Below, piece after piece: positions 37,492 through 47,905 of a stretch of 64,000 nucleotides of DNA. The DNA lies in the NCBI RefSeq assembly GCF_024461735.1, contig NZ_JANGAD010000004.1, forward strand, positions 124,001 to 188,000. Direction: 5' to 3'. Source of the stretch: Anaerotignum propionicum. Its GTDB lineage: Bacteria; Bacillota; Clostridia; Lachnospirales; Anaerotignaceae. The stretch's first letter is position 1; the number at the start of each line of letters is the position of its first letter. The notes under the pieces are model-generated. The model did not search any database. It was not told the origin of the DNA and saw nothing but the letters and a program-made list of their open reading frames with translations. A program made the translations under genes and the position numbers.

Positions 37492-38754
37492 ATGGAAAAA
37501 TTGCTTGTAAAAGGCAGAAAACGCCTTGTGGGCGAAGTAATGATCAGCGGGGCAAAAAATGCAGCGGTGGCGGTATTGCCTGCAGCAATTATGGCAGGCG
37601 GCAAAAGCGTTTTAGAAAATTTACCCAACATTGAGGATGTAAGCTGTATTTGCAATACGATTGAGAAGTTGGGCGGAAAATGTATTCACAGAGATAAGCA
37701 TACGATTGAAATTGATTGCTCGGAGGGCATTGATTATTGTGCAACCTTTGAGGAGGTGCAAAGAATCCGGGCGTCTTATTATTTTTTAGGGGCGCTGTTG
37801 GCGCGCTATAAAAAGGCAGAGGTTGCAATGCCAGGTGGTTGTAACTTTGGCAAAAGACCCATCGATTTGCACTTAAAGGGTTTTCGTGCCCTTGGCGCAA
37901 CGGTTGAGGAAGAATGCGGTTTTGTAAGGGCTTATGCGGATAAATTGGTGGGTGCGCCTATTTATATGGATCAGGTTAGTGTGGGTGCCACCATTAATAT
38001 TATGTTGGCGGCAACAATGGCCGAAGGTGTGACAACCATAGAGAATGCTGCTAAGGAGCCCCATGTTGTTGATACAGCCAATTATCTGAATATGATGGGT
38101 GCTAATATCAAAGGTGCAGGAACAGATGTGATTCGTATTATTGGCGTTGAAAAGCTGAATGGAGCTCAATATGCCATTATCCCCGATCAAATTGAAGCGG
38201 GTACCTATATGATTGCGGCGGCAATTACCGGGGGAGATGTTTTGGTGAAAAATATCATTCCCAAGCATATGGATTCATTGACTGCAAAACTGGTAGAGAT
38301 GAATGTCAAGATGGAAGAAGGGGATGATTCCATTCGTGTAATGGCGAATAAGCCTTTGCGTGGTGTAAATGTGAAAACCATGAGCTATCCCGGGTTCCCT
38401 ACGGATTTACAACCTCAGATGGCGGCACTTTTGAGTATTTGCAACGGTACCAGCGTGATTACCGAGAACGTTTGGGAGAATAGATATCAATACATAGAAG
38501 AGCTTTGTAAGCTGGGTGCAAGGGTAGATATTAACGGTAGAATTGCAACAATAGAAGGCATTCCCCATTATCAGGGTGCAAAGGTTGAGGCGACGGATTT
38601 AAGGGCAGGTGCCGCTATGATTTTGGCAGCATTGGCTGCTGAAGGAACCACCCAAATTGATGGTGTTCGTTACATTGACAGGGGTTACGAGGACGTTGAA
38701 ATGAAGCTTAGTGCATTAGGTGCGGATATTCAGCGTGTTTTGGATAAAGGATGA
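37492..38754 (+). CDS. murA: UDP-N-acetylglucosamine 1-carboxyvinyltransferase
   Basis: First committed step of peptidoglycan synthesis: transfers enolpyruvate from PEP to UDP-GlcNAc. The 420-residue protein has the catalytic cysteine Cys117 in PGGCNFGKRPIDLH, the early GAKNAAVA substrate loop and the closing ARAGAAMILA-like segment DLRAGAAMILAALAAEGTT. Wild-type Cys, so the target of fosfomycin is present. It sits between yycI and yycJ, unlike in Bacillus, with its own likely promoter and a 185-base gap to yycJ. Confidence 0.95.
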   Translation: MEKLLVKGRKRLVGEVMISGAKNAAVAVLPAAIMAGGKSVLENLPNIEDVSCICNTIEKLGGKCIHRDKHTIEIDCSEGIDYCATFEEVQRIRASYYFLGALLARYKKAEVAMPGGCNFGKRPIDLHLKGFRALGATVEEECGFVRAYADKLVGAPIYMDQVSVGATINIMLAATMAEGVTTIENAAKEPHVVDTANYLNMMGANIKGAGTDVIRIIGVEKLNGAQYAIIPDQIEAGTYMIAAAITGGDVLVKNIIPKHMDSLTAKLVEMNVKMEEGDDSIRVMANKPLRGVNVKTMSYPGFPTDLQPQMAALLSICNGTSVITENVWENRYQYIEELCKLGARVDINGRIATIEGIPHYQGAKVEATDLRAGAAMILAALAAEGTTQIDGVRYIDRGYEDVEMKLSALGADIQRVLDKG

Positions 38755-38939
38755 TGGCACATGACAAGTGCTTAAATGGAATTCTTTCAAACGCTTATTT
38801 TACTGTGGAAGAAAGAATTACGAGGAAAGGTTCTTGAAAAACTCATATGGTGAATGGGTTTTTATAAAACATAGGCTTTTACATGGAGCAGGGGCAACCC
38901 TGCTTTCTGTCATATAGAAATTGGAATGGGGGGATTTTT

Positions 38940-39734
38940 TTGGCAGTGGAATTTTGCACCCTGGCCAGCGGAAGCAGTGGCAATAGCACTTATGTGGGAA
39001 CGAAGCATACTCGCATTTTAATTGATGCGGGAGTCAGTGGAAAAAGAATTCAGGAAGGGCTGGCAGAGCTGAAACTCACAGGAGATGACATCGATGGATT
39101 GTTCATCACCCATGAACATTTGGATCACATTAAGGGGGCAGGCATTTTCTCAAGAAGATTTGATGTTCCCATTTATGCTACTTGTGAGACATGGGGGGCA
39201 ATGGAGGAAACTTTGGGTAAAATTTCACCGGGGAACAAGCGGTTTGTATATGCAGGAGAAAATTGCGTAATCAATGATATTTGCGTTAGGCCTTTTCATA
39301 TCCCTCATGATGCGGCGGATCCTGTGGGGTTTAATGTTTTTGCCGGGGGAAAAAAAGTGACCCTTGCCACGGATATTGGGCATATTACAGATGAGATAAG
39401 AGAAAGCATTACCGAAAGTGAGATTCTTTTGTTAGAAGCAAACCATGATGAGGAAATGGTGCAAAAGGGAAGTTATCCTTGGCATTTGAAGAAGCGTATT
39501 TTAAGTGACAGAGGACATTTGTCCAATAAAACAGCGGGAGAATTGCTTTCTGCCGCCGTTGATGGAAAGATGAAGCATGTTTTTTTGGGCCATTTAAGCC
39601 AAGAAAACAATGAGCCCCATTTGGCATTTGATACTGTGGAAAAAATTCTTCAAAAAAATAGAATTCAGATAGGAAAGCACTTTAATATGGATATGGCTTA
39701 TCGTCATACTACAGGATTTAAGGTGGAGTTATAG
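38940..39734 (+). CDS. yycJ: MBL-fold hydrolase YycJ (WalJ)
   Basis: A 264-residue metallo-beta-lactamase-fold nuclease-like protein with THEHLDHIKG (zinc motif HxHxDH), LATDIGHI and LGHLSQENN. YycJ is the fifth member of Wal operons and has been linked to mismatch repair and replication-wall coordination. TTG at 38940 is chosen, following ATGGGGGG; a GTG two codons on (38946) is possible, and the ATG at 38883 lies before the ribosome site. rlmH follows eight bases after the stop. Confidence 0.9.
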   Translation: MAVEFCTLASGSSGNSTYVGTKHTRILIDAGVSGKRIQEGLAELKLTGDDIDGLFITHEHLDHIKGAGIFSRRFDVPIYATCETWGAMEETLGKISPGNKRFVYAGENCVINDICVRPFHIPHDAADPVGFNVFAGGKKVTLATDIGHITDEIRESITESEILLLEANHDEEMVQKGSYPWHLKKRILSDRGHLSNKTAGELLSAAVDGKMKHVFLGHLSQENNEPHLAFDTVEKILQKNRIQIGKHFNMDMAYRHTTGFKVEL

Positions 39735-39742
39735 GTGAAGGA

Positions 39743-40222
39743 ATGAAGGTCACAATTGTTTGTGTGGGAAAATTAAAGGAAGCCTATTGGCGTGGCGCCA
39801 TTGAGGAATACAGCAAGCGTTTGGGGCGTTATATGAAGCTGGAAATTGTGGAGCTTCCAGACGAGAAAGCGCCGGAAACCATGAGCCCTGCCCAAGAAGA
39901 TGAGGTTCGTCAAAAGGAAGGCTTACGTATATTAAAGGCTGTAAAAGAGGATGGGTTTGCTGTGGCTTTGGCGATAGAAGGGAAAAGTCTATCTTCAGAG
40001 GGCTTGGCAGACTTTATGGCGGAGAGAGCTGTTCGTGGTGTGAGCCATATGGTTTTTATTATTGGCGGATCTTTGGGATTATCCCAAGAGGTGATGAAAC
40101 GGGCAGATTTCTGGCTAAGTTTTTCCCCAATGACCTTTCCCCATCAAATGATGCGTGTGATTCTTTTGGAACAAATTTATCGGGCTGAGAAAATAAACCG
40201 AAAAGAGCCTTATCATAAATAA
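39743..40222 (+). CDS. rlmH: 23S rRNA (pseudouridine1915-N3)-methyltransferase
   Basis: A 159-residue SPOUT methyltransferase. Visible are the N-terminal MKVTIVCVGKLKEAYWRGAI, the knotted SAM site FIIGGSLGLS, and the C-terminal FPHQMMRVILLEQIYRAEKINRKEPYHK, which is diagnostic of RlmH. It modifies helix 69 of 23S rRNA. It ends the yycJ-rlmH unit, the conserved tail of Wal operons. Confidence 0.96.
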   Translation: MKVTIVCVGKLKEAYWRGAIEEYSKRLGRYMKLEIVELPDEKAPETMSPAQEDEVRQKEGLRILKAVKEDGFAVALAIEGKSLSSEGLADFMAERAVRGVSHMVFIIGGSLGLSQEVMKRADFWLSFSPMTFPHQMMRVILLEQIYRAEKINRKEPYHK

Positions 40223-40226
40223 AAGA

Positions 40227-40278
40227 TAAAGCAGACAGTACTCACTTTGTGTGAGAAACTGTCTGCTTATTTTTTTAG
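40227..40278 (+). terminator. Shared bidirectional terminator of rlmH and murC
   Basis: AAGCAGACAGT (40229-40239) with ACTGTCTGCTT (40258-40268), inner CTCAC/GTGAG. Followed by ATTTTTTT on the forward strand and T-rich sequence on the reverse. Confidence 0.88.
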
Positions 40279-40318
40279 TTATATTATTATTTGAACAGGA
40301 AATTCTTTTGACAATTTA

Positions 40319-41695
40319 TCAGTCTGCAAGAAAGGCTTCGCCAATTTTGTAAACGTCTCCTGCTCCCACTGTGAGAAATAAATCCCCGGCTTGACAGTGG
40401 CTTTGCAAGTAGGCTAATATTTCGTCAAAATTACCTACATAGCGGGCAGATTTTCCTGTTGTAGCAATGCGTTCTGCCAATTGCGCTGCACTGATGGTAC
40501 CATCATCCGTTTCTCTTGCCGCATAAATATCAGCGATGATAATTTCATCTGCATCGAAGAAAGCGTCCCCAAATTCTTCAAATAAAAACTTGGTGCGAGA
40601 ATAGGTATGGGGCTGGAAAACACACCATGTGGTATTGTGCTTTACCTTCTTTGCCGCCGCTAAGGTAGCTCGGATTTCTGTGGGATGGTGGGCATAATCA
40701 TCAATTACAAGAACACCATTTTTCTCACCTTTACGCTGGAAACGGCGGTCTGTCCCTGAAAAATGGGAAAGGCCCTTTACCCATGCCTCAGCAGGAATCC
40801 CAAAAAAGCTGGCAGTAGCAATTGCCGCCAAAGCATTGGAAATATTATGATCCCCAGGGACATTTAAATGAATGGTTGCTTTTTTATCGTTATTATAATA
40901 TACGTCAAAAGTGTTTTTGCCATCATCATGATGAATGATGTTTCGTGCGTTCCAGTTTGCATCTTCGGTTAAAGAAAAGGTTTCTACGGTGCAAGAAAGG
41001 CCTTCTGTAATTTCATTCAGATGGGCAATTTCTTTATTAATAATCAGCACACCGTTTTGGGGAATACGTTTTCCAAAGGAGTGGAACGAACGATAAATGT
41101 TCTCAAGGTTCCCAAAAAAGTCCAGGTGATCGCTTTCGATATTCAGAATTACCCCCGCCAAAGGGGTTAATTGGAGGAAGCTATTAAAATATTCGCAGGC
41201 TTCCGCCACAAAATAAGGAGAATTTCCGATTTTTAAATTGCTTCCGATTGTGGGAAGAATACCCCCAACGGTAATGGTAGGATCCTTCTCCGCCGCCAAA
41301 AGAATTTCCGCAACCATAGAAGTTGTGGTGGTTTTGCCGTGGGTACCTGAAACAGCAATGGAGCTATTATAATCCTCCATGATTTGTCCCAAGAGATGCG
41401 CCCTGTCCATGATAATTAGATTTTTGGCTTTTGCCGCTGCAAGTTCCGGATTATCATCATGAATTGCCGCTGTAAAAACCACATGGGTCACGTCATCTGT
41501 AATGTTTTCTGCCCGATGACCCAAATTGATATTGATACCTAAGGATTGTAAATGCTTTGTTACCGGTGTTTCTCTTATATCAGTGCCGGATATCTTATGT
41601 CCACGGCTTGCTAAAATTTCCGCCAAGCCGGACATACTGATGCCCCCGATCCCGATAAAATAGATATGGTCTGAATTTTTAAATTGAGTTGTCAT
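40319..41695 (-). CDS. murC: UDP-N-acetylmuramate--L-alanine ligase
   Basis: Adds L-alanine to UDP-MurNAc, the first peptide-stem residue. The 458-residue protein has the N-terminal Rossmann GIGGISMSGLAEIL, the Mur ligase P-loop GTHGKTTTTSM, the FQRKG and DDYAHHPTEI motifs of the MurC C-terminal domains. It is a single-gene unit on the reverse strand with a clear promoter. Confidence 0.96.
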   Translation of the reverse strand: MTTQFKNSDHIYFIGIGGISMSGLAEILASRGHKISGTDIRETPVTKHLQSLGININLGHRAENITDDVTHVVFTAAIHDDNPELAAAKAKNLIIMDRAHLLGQIMEDYNSSIAVSGTHGKTTTTSMVAEILLAAEKDPTITVGGILPTIGSNLKIGNSPYFVAEACEYFNSFLQLTPLAGVILNIESDHLDFFGNLENIYRSFHSFGKRIPQNGVLIINKEIAHLNEITEGLSCTVETFSLTEDANWNARNIIHHDDGKNTFDVYYNNDKKATIHLNVPGDHNISNALAAIATASFFGIPAEAWVKGLSHFSGTDRRFQRKGEKNGVLVIDDYAHHPTEIRATLAAAKKVKHNTTWCVFQPHTYSRTKFLFEEFGDAFFDADEIIIADIYAARETDDGTISAAQLAERIATTGKSARYVGNFDEILAYLQSHCQAGDLFLTVGAGDVYKIGEAFLAD

Positions 41696-41751
41696 ATATT
41701 ACCGCCTCTATCGTTGTATGAATCATTTACGTTAACATGATTTTGCTATCC

Positions 41752-41780
41752 ATTATAGTATACTAAAATGGGAAAGGCAA
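41752..41780 (-). promoter_or_regulatory. Putative murC promoter
   Basis: On the reverse strand TTGCCT (41775-41780), 17-base spacer, TATAAT (41752-41757); about 57 bases from the ATG. Confidence 0.6.
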
Positions 41781-41923
41781 TCATTTACATAGATTTCTAT
41801 ATTTAATTTTATACCAAATTAACAGAAATAAACCAAAAATTTTACGATTTATAAAAACCGTGGGAAAGGTAAAAAACTGTAGAAAGGGAGAGGGAAATAC
41901 CTATTTTTTTTACGGGGTAGTTA

Positions 41924-41932
41924 TGGTATAAT
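41924..41932 (+). promoter_or_regulatory. Extended -10 promoter for glgC
   Basis: TGGTATAAT with no clear -35 box. The same TGGTATAAT occurs before tmk and pth. Confidence 0.5.
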
Positions 41933-42017
41933 TATGAAAAGTTATGCCATCTGAGGGTGTAAATGCTTTGTATTTTTATAAGGTAATTTATCATTATTTT
42001 GTCCAAGGAGGCGGTTT

Positions 42018-42203
42018 TTGGCTTCAATCTTTGAGATGGTTTTTTTTGGAAGCGCATCATCTGTAAATACAGCCATGGAGCAAAAAAAGGAGTCAATAAA
42101 AAATATTGGGCTATGGGGTTTTATTTTGGCATATAATATGGAATTGTCTAATATATATTTGTTTTTGGAAGGATTACTTTGGACAAATAAAGGCAGGGGG
42201 TAG
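42018..42203 (+). CDS. Possible 61-codon leader ORF before glgC
   Basis: Starts with TTG at 42018, 7 bases after AAGGAGG, and ends 6 bases before the glgC ATG. The product is hydrophobic in parts and matches nothing I know. Codon use and composition do not support or exclude it, so it may be a fortuitous ORF. Confidence 0.3.
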   Translation: MASIFEMVFFGSASSVNTAMEQKKESIKNIGLWGFILAYNMELSNIYLFLEGLLWTNKGRG

Positions 42204-42209
42204 ATACAA

Positions 42210-43484
42210 ATGCGTAAAAAAGAAATGATAGCTATGCTTTTGGCAGGCGGACAGGGAAGCCGTCTGGGTGTTTTGACACGAAAGGTGGCAAAACCAGCGG
42301 TTGCTTATGGTGGGAAATTTAGAATTATTGATTTTCCTCTTAGTAATTGCATCAACTCAGGAGTAGACACGGTGGGCGTGTTAACGCAGTATCAGCCTCT
42401 CAGGCTAAATCAGCATATTGGGATTGGCATTCCATGGGACTTGGATAAGAAAAACGGTGGCGTTACTATTTTGGCACCCCATGTGAAGGGTGGCGACGCA
42501 GGAGAATGGTTTATGGGAACGGCCAATGCAATTTATCAGAATATTGATTATATTGATAGCAATAATCCCGAATATATTCTCATTCTTTCCGGAGATCATA
42601 TCTATAAAATGGATTACTCGAGAATGCTGTCTTATCACAAAGAGAAGGGGGCGGCGGCTACCATTGCCGTTTTAGAGGTGCCATTTGAAGAAGCCGGTCG
42701 ATTTGGCATTATGAACACAAAGGATGATGACAGGATTTATGAATTTGAGGAAAAACCTGACAATCCAAAAAGCAATTTGGCCTCCATGGGCATTTATATT
42801 TTTACTTGGAGCAGATTAAGAGAGGCTCTGGTTGAGGATAGAGAAATCCACCCCGACAGTGACTTTGGAATGCATATTATACCAAAGATGTTGGATGAAG
42901 GTCAGACCATGTATGCATATCGTTTCCAAGGCTATTGGAAGGATGTGGGAACCATTGAGTCTTATTGGGAGTCCAATATGGAATTGATTAAGGCTTTGCC
43001 AGCATTTAATTTATATGAAGATTTCTGGAAGATTTATACTAACTCTGATCATCAGCCTCCTACCTATACCTCCCCTGAAGCTGTGGTGAAAGAATCCTTG
43101 GTGACAGATGGCAGTGAAATTTATGGAGAGGTTTATCATTCCATTTTAGGCTCTCAGGTTGTTGTGGGCAAGGGCGCTGTTGTGCGGGACTCTATAATCA
43201 TGGGAAATACTGTGATTGGTGAAAATTCGGTGTTGGAACGCTGTATTGTGGATGAAGATTGTGTGGTTGGCAATGGTGTACATATGGGCATGGGCGAGAA
43301 TGTGCCCAACGAAACAAAGCCCAATATTTATAATACCGGCATCACCGTAATTGGCTGCCACACCCGAGTACCGGATGGTATCACGGTGGGTAAAAACTGC
43401 GTAATTTATGGCAATACACAGGAAGAAGATTATGCAGAAGGCAGATTGGATAGCGGCAAATCGGTAGTGCGGGAGGGGAAATGA
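42210..43484 (+). CDS. glgC: Glucose-1-phosphate adenylyltransferase
   Basis: Makes ADP-glucose for glycogen synthesis. The 424-residue protein has the nucleotidyltransferase loop [11 protein letters not shown], the [11 protein letters not shown] signature, the FEEKP motif, the KDVGTI site, and a C-terminal left-handed beta-helix. GAGGGGG precedes the ATG. It overlaps glgD by ATGA, so both are translated together. No glgA or glgB gene lies in the window. Confidence 0.95.
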   Translation: MRKKEMIAMLLAGGQGSRLGVLTRKVAKPAVAYGGKFRIIDFPLSNCINSGVDTVGVLTQYQPLRLNQHIGIGIPWDLDKKNGGVTILAPHVKGGDAGEWFMGTANAIYQNIDYIDSNNPEYILILSGDHIYKMDYSRMLSYHKEKGAAATIAVLEVPFEEAGRFGIMNTKDDDRIYEFEEKPDNPKSNLASMGIYIFTWSRLREALVEDREIHPDSDFGMHIIPKMLDEGQTMYAYRFQGYWKDVGTIESYWESNMELIKALPAFNLYEDFWKIYTNSDHQPPTYTSPEAVVKESLVTDGSEIYGEVYHSILGSQVVVGKGAVVRDSIIMGNTVIGENSVLERCIVDEDCVVGNGVHMGMGENVPNETKPNIYNTGITVIGCHTRVPDGITVGKNCVIYGNTQEEDYAEGRLDSGKSVVREGK

Positions 43485-44605
43485 GTATGAAGGCCATTGG
43501 TATCATATTAGCAGGCGGTAACAATGAGGGACGGCTTGGTGTCCTAACCGACCATAGAGCGGCGGCGGCTTTGCCCATCGGCAGCAGCTACCGTGCCATA
43601 GATTTTACACTAAGCAATATGTCAAACAGTGGAATTGGTAAGGTTGCTGTTTTAACTCAATACAATTCCCGTTCCCTCAAGGATCATTTAACCTCGTCAA
43701 AATGGTGGGATTTTGGTAGAAAACAGGGTGGGTTGTTCGTTTTTACACCCTATATCAGCAGTACCGATTCCAACTGGTTTCGAGGCACGGCGGATTCTAT
43801 CTACCAGAATATGACTTATCTTATGAGAAGCAATGAAGAATATGTAGTCATTACCAGCGGAGATTCCATTTATAAAATGGATTACCATAAGTTGGTGCAA
43901 AGTCATAAGGAAAAGGGCGCAGATATTACCATAGCGTATCAGGAGATGGAGCGCAAGGATTTAAATAATTTTGGTATATTAGAGACGAATGAAGAGGGAC
44001 GATTGGTTTCTTTTGAAGAAAAACCTGAATATCCCAAAACCAAGAAGGCATCGCTGGGTACCTATGTAATTTCAAGGATACTTTTGGTTGACTTGTTAAA
44101 TGAATTTGTGCCTCAGGGTAAGTATGATCTTGTAAAGGACATTTTGCTTGCGAAGCGTGAAGAATTGAAAATTTTTGGGTACGAATTTAATGGCTATTGG
44201 AACACTATAAGTACAGGAATAGGTGCATACTATAAGGTAAATATGGATTTTTTGAAAAAAGAAATTAGAGATGCATTTATGAATGAGTATCCATATATCG
44301 AAACAAAGGCCAAAGATGAGCCTCCGGCGAAATACAATAAGGATGCGGATGTACGGGATGCTATTGTGGGCAGTGGCACAATATTTAACGGTAGAGTAGA
44401 GCACTCTGTTATCTTCCGCAAGGTTTATACCGGTGAAGGGTCAGTGGTAAAAAACTCCATTATTATGGAGGGGTGCAGAATTGGTAAAAATTGTGTTGTG
44501 GAAAATGCAATTCTGGATAAAGAGGTTATACTTTCTGATGGACAACAGGTGATAGGAAAATCAACCCAGGATTTAGCTATCCTAAAAAAAGGGACAAGAT
44601 TATAA
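43481..44605 (+). CDS. glgD: GlgD, regulatory-type ADP-glucose pyrophosphorylase subunit
   Basis: A 374-residue paralogue of GlgC. It keeps the overall fold ([29 protein letters not shown]) but the nucleotide loop carries an extra NN ([10 protein letters not shown]) and catalytic residues differ, as in GlgD subunits that form an active heterotetramer with GlgC. The start overlaps the glgC stop by four bases. A strong hairpin follows. Confidence 0.92.
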   Translation: MSMKAIGIILAGGNNEGRLGVLTDHRAAAALPIGSSYRAIDFTLSNMSNSGIGKVAVLTQYNSRSLKDHLTSSKWWDFGRKQGGLFVFTPYISSTDSNWFRGTADSIYQNMTYLMRSNEEYVVITSGDSIYKMDYHKLVQSHKEKGADITIAYQEMERKDLNNFGILETNEEGRLVSFEEKPEYPKTKKASLGTYVISRILLVDLLNEFVPQGKYDLVKDILLAKREELKIFGYEFNGYWNTISTGIGAYYKVNMDFLKKEIRDAFMNEYPYIETKAKDEPPAKYNKDADVRDAIVGSGTIFNGRVEHSVIFRKVYTGEGSVVKNSIIMEGCRIGKNCVVENAILDKEVILSDGQQVIGKSTQDLAILKKGTRL

Positions 44606-44612
44606 TTTGAAG

Positions 44613-44644
44613 AAAACAGGCGAAGCGTTGCTTCGCCTGTTTGG
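44613..44644 (+). terminator. Terminator hairpin after glgD
   Basis: AAACAGGCGAAG (from 44614) with CTTCGCCTGTTT (44631-44642), loop CGTTG. The T tract is short, three T followed by GGGC. Confidence 0.75.
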
Positions 44645-44855
44645 GCTTTCTATAACATTGGTTTTGCAGGGGATTTTTTCAAGAAATGTCACGATTTGAT
44701 ATTATATAAAAGGTTTCGATGAGGTTTGACTGACTTTTTTATGAAAAAAAACAGTTTTTTAGTAAAACCGTATATTGATATTTCATTTAGGAAATGAGAA
44801 AATATCCAAGGTTGTATGCGGCTTACGGACAGAAGCCGTGAGAAAGGAGAATCCT

Positions 44856-46232
44856 ATGAAAAATTTGAAGGCTGTTATTTTGGCGGCAGGAGAAGGCACT
44901 CGCATGAGGTCAAAAAAACCAAAGGTGCTGCATGAAATTTTGAATAAACCAATGATTGATTATGTAATAGATACGGCAATGGGTTGCGGTGCCGAGAAGG
45001 TTTGTGTTGTTGTGGGACATAAGGCAGACGAGGTAAAAGCCGGCATTCAAAAGGATGGTGTGGTATTTGCCTTGCAGGCGAAGCAAAAAGGAACGGGTCA
45101 TGCAGTGAAGATGGCGGGAAGCTTTCTTGAAGCGGATCAGGATATCCTGATTCTTTATGGGGATACACCATTGATTCAAGGTAAAACCTTGGAGAAGTTG
45201 GTGGAAAAGCACCGCCAGCAGAATTTCGGTGCAACGGTGGTTTCTGCTGTGATTGAGAACCCTGAAGGATATGGTCGCATTATACGTGATGCCCAGGGAG
45301 ATTTTTTGAAAATTGTTGAGCATAAGGATGCATCCCAAGAAGAGCGTTGTATCAATGAGATAAACACGGGGATTTACATTTTTAAAGGTGCTGATTTGAT
45401 TGCTTCCTTGGGAAGACTGGATAATCATAATGTGCAAGGGGAATACTATTTGCCAGATTGTTTGGAGTTGATTTTAAAAGCCGGCGGGAAGGTTGGTGCA
45501 GTTACTGCTGAGGACGATAAGGAATTTTTCGGTGTGAATTCCAGAGTACAATTGGCAGAGGCGACTAAAATTATGCAAGAGAGAATTAACCGTTTTCATA
45601 TGGAAAATGGTGTGACCCTTGTGGATCCCCAAAGTACCTATATTGACGCTCAGGTGAAAATCGGAATGGATACAGTGATTCTGCCAGGCTGTGTGTTAGA
45701 AGGGAAGACGGAAATTGGTGAGGACTGCAAAATCGGTCCCAACTCACGTTTGACGGATATGTTACTTGGAAACGGCGTTGCATTCCAAACTTCAACAGGC
45801 ATAGAATCGGAAATCGGGGATAATACTACCGTAGGTCCTTTTGCATATATCCGCCCCAACTGTAAAATTGGTCAGAACGTAAAAGTTGGTGATTTTGTTG
45901 AAGTGAAAAATTCAACGGTGGGGGATGGTACAAAAATTCCTCATTTGGCTTATATCGGTGATACTGATGCAGGGAAAAAGGTAAACTTTGGTTGCGGCAG
46001 TATTATGGTGAATTATGATGGAGAGAAGAAACATCGCACCGTTGTAGAGGATAATGTTTTTGTTGGCTGTAACGTGAACTTGGTTGCACCGGTTACGGTA
46101 AAGGCTGGGGCATATATTGCCGCAGGCTCCACCATTACCAAGGATGTTCCCGAGGATGTGCTTGCTGTAGCAAGGGCAAGACAACAGGTGATTGAGGGCT
46201 GGAAAAAGAAGAAAATGAAAAAAGAATCGTAA
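44856..46232 (+). CDS. glmU: Bifunctional GlcN-1-P acetyltransferase / GlcNAc-1-P uridyltransferase
   Basis: Makes UDP-GlcNAc, precursor of peptidoglycan. The 458-residue protein starts LKAVILAAGEGTRMRSKKPKVLHE (pyrophosphorylase, about 1-230) and ends in a left-handed beta-helix acetyltransferase with the FVEVKNS, HLAYIGD and NYDGEKKHRT motifs. AAAGGAG lies 7 bases before ATG 44856; the upstream ATG at 44775 lacks such a site. It is followed by prs, as gcaD-prs in Bacillus. Confidence 0.95.
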   Translation: MKNLKAVILAAGEGTRMRSKKPKVLHEILNKPMIDYVIDTAMGCGAEKVCVVVGHKADEVKAGIQKDGVVFALQAKQKGTGHAVKMAGSFLEADQDILILYGDTPLIQGKTLEKLVEKHRQQNFGATVVSAVIENPEGYGRIIRDAQGDFLKIVEHKDASQEERCINEINTGIYIFKGADLIASLGRLDNHNVQGEYYLPDCLELILKAGGKVGAVTAEDDKEFFGVNSRVQLAEATKIMQERINRFHMENGVTLVDPQSTYIDAQVKIGMDTVILPGCVLEGKTEIGEDCKIGPNSRLTDMLLGNGVAFQTSTGIESEIGDNTTVGPFAYIRPNCKIGQNVKVGDFVEVKNSTVGDGTKIPHLAYIGDTDAGKKVNFGCGSIMVNYDGEKKHRTVVEDNVFVGCNVNLVAPVTVKAGAYIAAGSTITKDVPEDVLAVARARQQVIEGWKKKKMKKES

Positions 46233-46264
46233 AAATGATGAAATACGGTGAAATACAGTTGAAA

Positions 46265-46292
46265 TTGACACAAGAAGGGTGTAACATATAAG
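46265..46292 (+). promoter_or_regulatory. Strong putative prs promoter
   Basis: TTGACA (46265-46270), 16-base spacer, TATAAG (46287-46292). Confidence 0.6.
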
Positions 46293-46352
46293 CGATGGGC
46301 TTTGTTCAGCCACAAACCATAAAATGCAAAAGATTATTAGGGGGATATTGAA

Positions 46353-47312
46353 ATGATTAATTCTAATGGTGGCAACATCAAGATTTTTGCGTGCAATTCC
46401 AACCGCGTGCTTGCAGAGGAAATCGCAGAAAAAATGGGTATGACACTGGGAAATGCGGAAGTTGAGCAATTTAGTGACGGTGAAATTTCCGTGAAAATCA
46501 ACGAGACGATTCGTGGTGCGGATGTTTATATTATTCAGTCTACCTCAGCTCCTGTAAATGACAATTTGATGGAATTGCTGATTATGATTGATGCGATGAA
46601 GCGCGCTTCTGCCGCAAGAATTACGGCAGTAATGCCATATTATGGCTATGCAAGACAGGATCGTAAAGCAAGAGCAAGAGATCCTATCAGTGCAAAATTG
46701 GTAGCGAATATTTTGACTTCAGCGGGTGCAAACCGTGTTTTGACAATGGATTTGCATTGTGCACAGATCCAAGGCTTCTTTGATATCCCTGTAGATAACT
46801 TAGTAGGAAGTCCATTGCTTACAAATTATTATATCAACAAATACGGTGATGACTTACAAAATTTTGTTGCCGTTTCCCCTGACCTTGGCAGCGTGACCAG
46901 AACAAGAAAATTTGCCGAAACATTAAATATTCCAATTGCAATTATTGATAAGCGCAGACCAAAGGCAAATGTCAGTGAAATTATGAATATCATTGGCGAT
47001 GTGAAGGGCAAAAAAGTAATTTTGATTGATGATATGATCGATACCGCAGGAACCATTGCAAATGCTGCAAATGCGTTGAAAGAGAGAGGCGCAATTGAGG
47101 TTGACGCTTGCTGTACCCATGCAGTATTAAGCGGCCCTGCAATCAAGCGTATTCAAGATTCAGCAATTAATGAGCTTTTGGTTCTTGATACTATTGCTTT
47201 GCCTGAGGAAAAGAAAACGGACAAAATTTCGGTTGTATCTGTTGCTGATATTTTTGCGAATGCATTAAGATGTATTCACGAAGGCAGCTCTATTTCTCAA
47301 TTATTTGACTAA
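46353..47312 (+). CDS. prs: Ribose-phosphate pyrophosphokinase
   Basis: Makes PRPP from ribose 5-phosphate and ATP. The 319-residue protein has the [33 protein letters not shown] and PRPP-loop [10 protein letters not shown] motifs, complete and normal. GGGGG ribosome site 7 bases before the ATG. A strong terminator follows, cutting it from the dehydrogenase downstream. Confidence 0.96.
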   Translation: MINSNGGNIKIFACNSNRVLAEEIAEKMGMTLGNAEVEQFSDGEISVKINETIRGADVYIIQSTSAPVNDNLMELLIMIDAMKRASAARITAVMPYYGYARQDRKARARDPISAKLVANILTSAGANRVLTMDLHCAQIQGFFDIPVDNLVGSPLLTNYYINKYGDDLQNFVAVSPDLGSVTRTRKFAETLNIPIAIIDKRRPKANVSEIMNIIGDVKGKKVILIDDMIDTAGTIANAANALKERGAIEVDACCTHAVLSGPAIKRIQDSAINELLVLDTIALPEEKKTDKISVVSVADIFANALRCIHEGSSISQLFD

Positions 47313-47336
47313 GATTTAAATTAATCTGTCTAATTA

Positions 47337-47378
47337 AAAGCTCCTGCTCCTATCACTATGGAAGCAGGAGCTTTTTTC
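47337..47378 (+). terminator. Rho-independent terminator after prs
   Basis: AGCTCCTGCT (47339-47348) with AGCAGGAGCT (47363-47372), perfect, then TTTTT. Confidence 0.9.
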
Positions 47379-47905
47379 GTTGTTTGTATTTCGCTGAGGA
47401 ACTTTTTGTTAGGCGGAAAAAGGATTGTTATTGGTGTTATAAGACACTTGTTGAAACAAATTATTATTAGTAGGCATATTGCATATCAGATGTTTTTTAT
47501 ATACTCCTAGGGGCTTCTAATAGTTACCTAATTATAGGGAGAGGTCAACATATGAAATGAGCCGATAGGTTACATTTTCAAACTGAAAATTTTGTATTAC
47601 AGTCTTTGCAATTGCATGCATTTGGTAGTTTTTTTATCTATATTTACTATAAACCTACAGGAATCGGATTATGTCTCCAAAATAAGTGGCAAAAAAGGAC
47701 GGTTTCTCATTACTTTATTAGAGGAAGTCAGGCATGGATTGGTCAAACTGACAATTTTGTGAAATGTTGGTTGACAAACCTGAATAAATAGATTATATTG
47801 TTAAAAGTAAGACAAATAGGGTAAGTTCTCTATTTTTTTAGAGAAACGACTTTGTTTCCCAACTAATTTTACCAATATTTATATAATTTTAGGAGGAGTT
47901 TTAAT
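47379..47905 (+). other. Intergenic region upstream of the D-2-hydroxyacid dehydrogenase
   Basis: About 530 AT-rich bases. It contains a near-consensus promoter at 47771-47799 and, in the roughly 100-base leader, two overlapping hairpins: TTCTCTA (47826-47832) with TAGAGAA (47839-47845), and GAAAC (47843-47847) with GTTTC. The two cannot form together. A 61-codon ORF at 47606-47791 has no good ribosome site and is not called. Confidence 0.5.
47771..47799 (+). promoter_or_regulatory. Near-consensus promoter of the dehydrogenase gene
   Basis: TTGACA (47771-47776), 17-base spacer, TATATT (47794-47799). Confidence 0.7.

Larger units (their letters stand above)
41696..42209 (+). other. Divergent intergenic region, murC / glgC
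   Basis: About 510 bases. The left part holds the murC promoter, the right an extended -10 promoter (41927-41932) for glgC followed by a possible 61-codon leader ORF (42018-42203). The rest is AT-rich without recognisable elements. Confidence 0.5.

Noticed and set aside
47752..47778. Rex-like palindrome TTGTGAA...TTGACAA near the ldhA promoter
   Set aside because: The arms are not true complements and are seven bases apart, while Rex sites have about four; treated as chance.
47606..47791. 61-codon ORF upstream of ldhA
   Set aside because: Weak start context, no ribosome site and it covers the clear promoter of ldhA.
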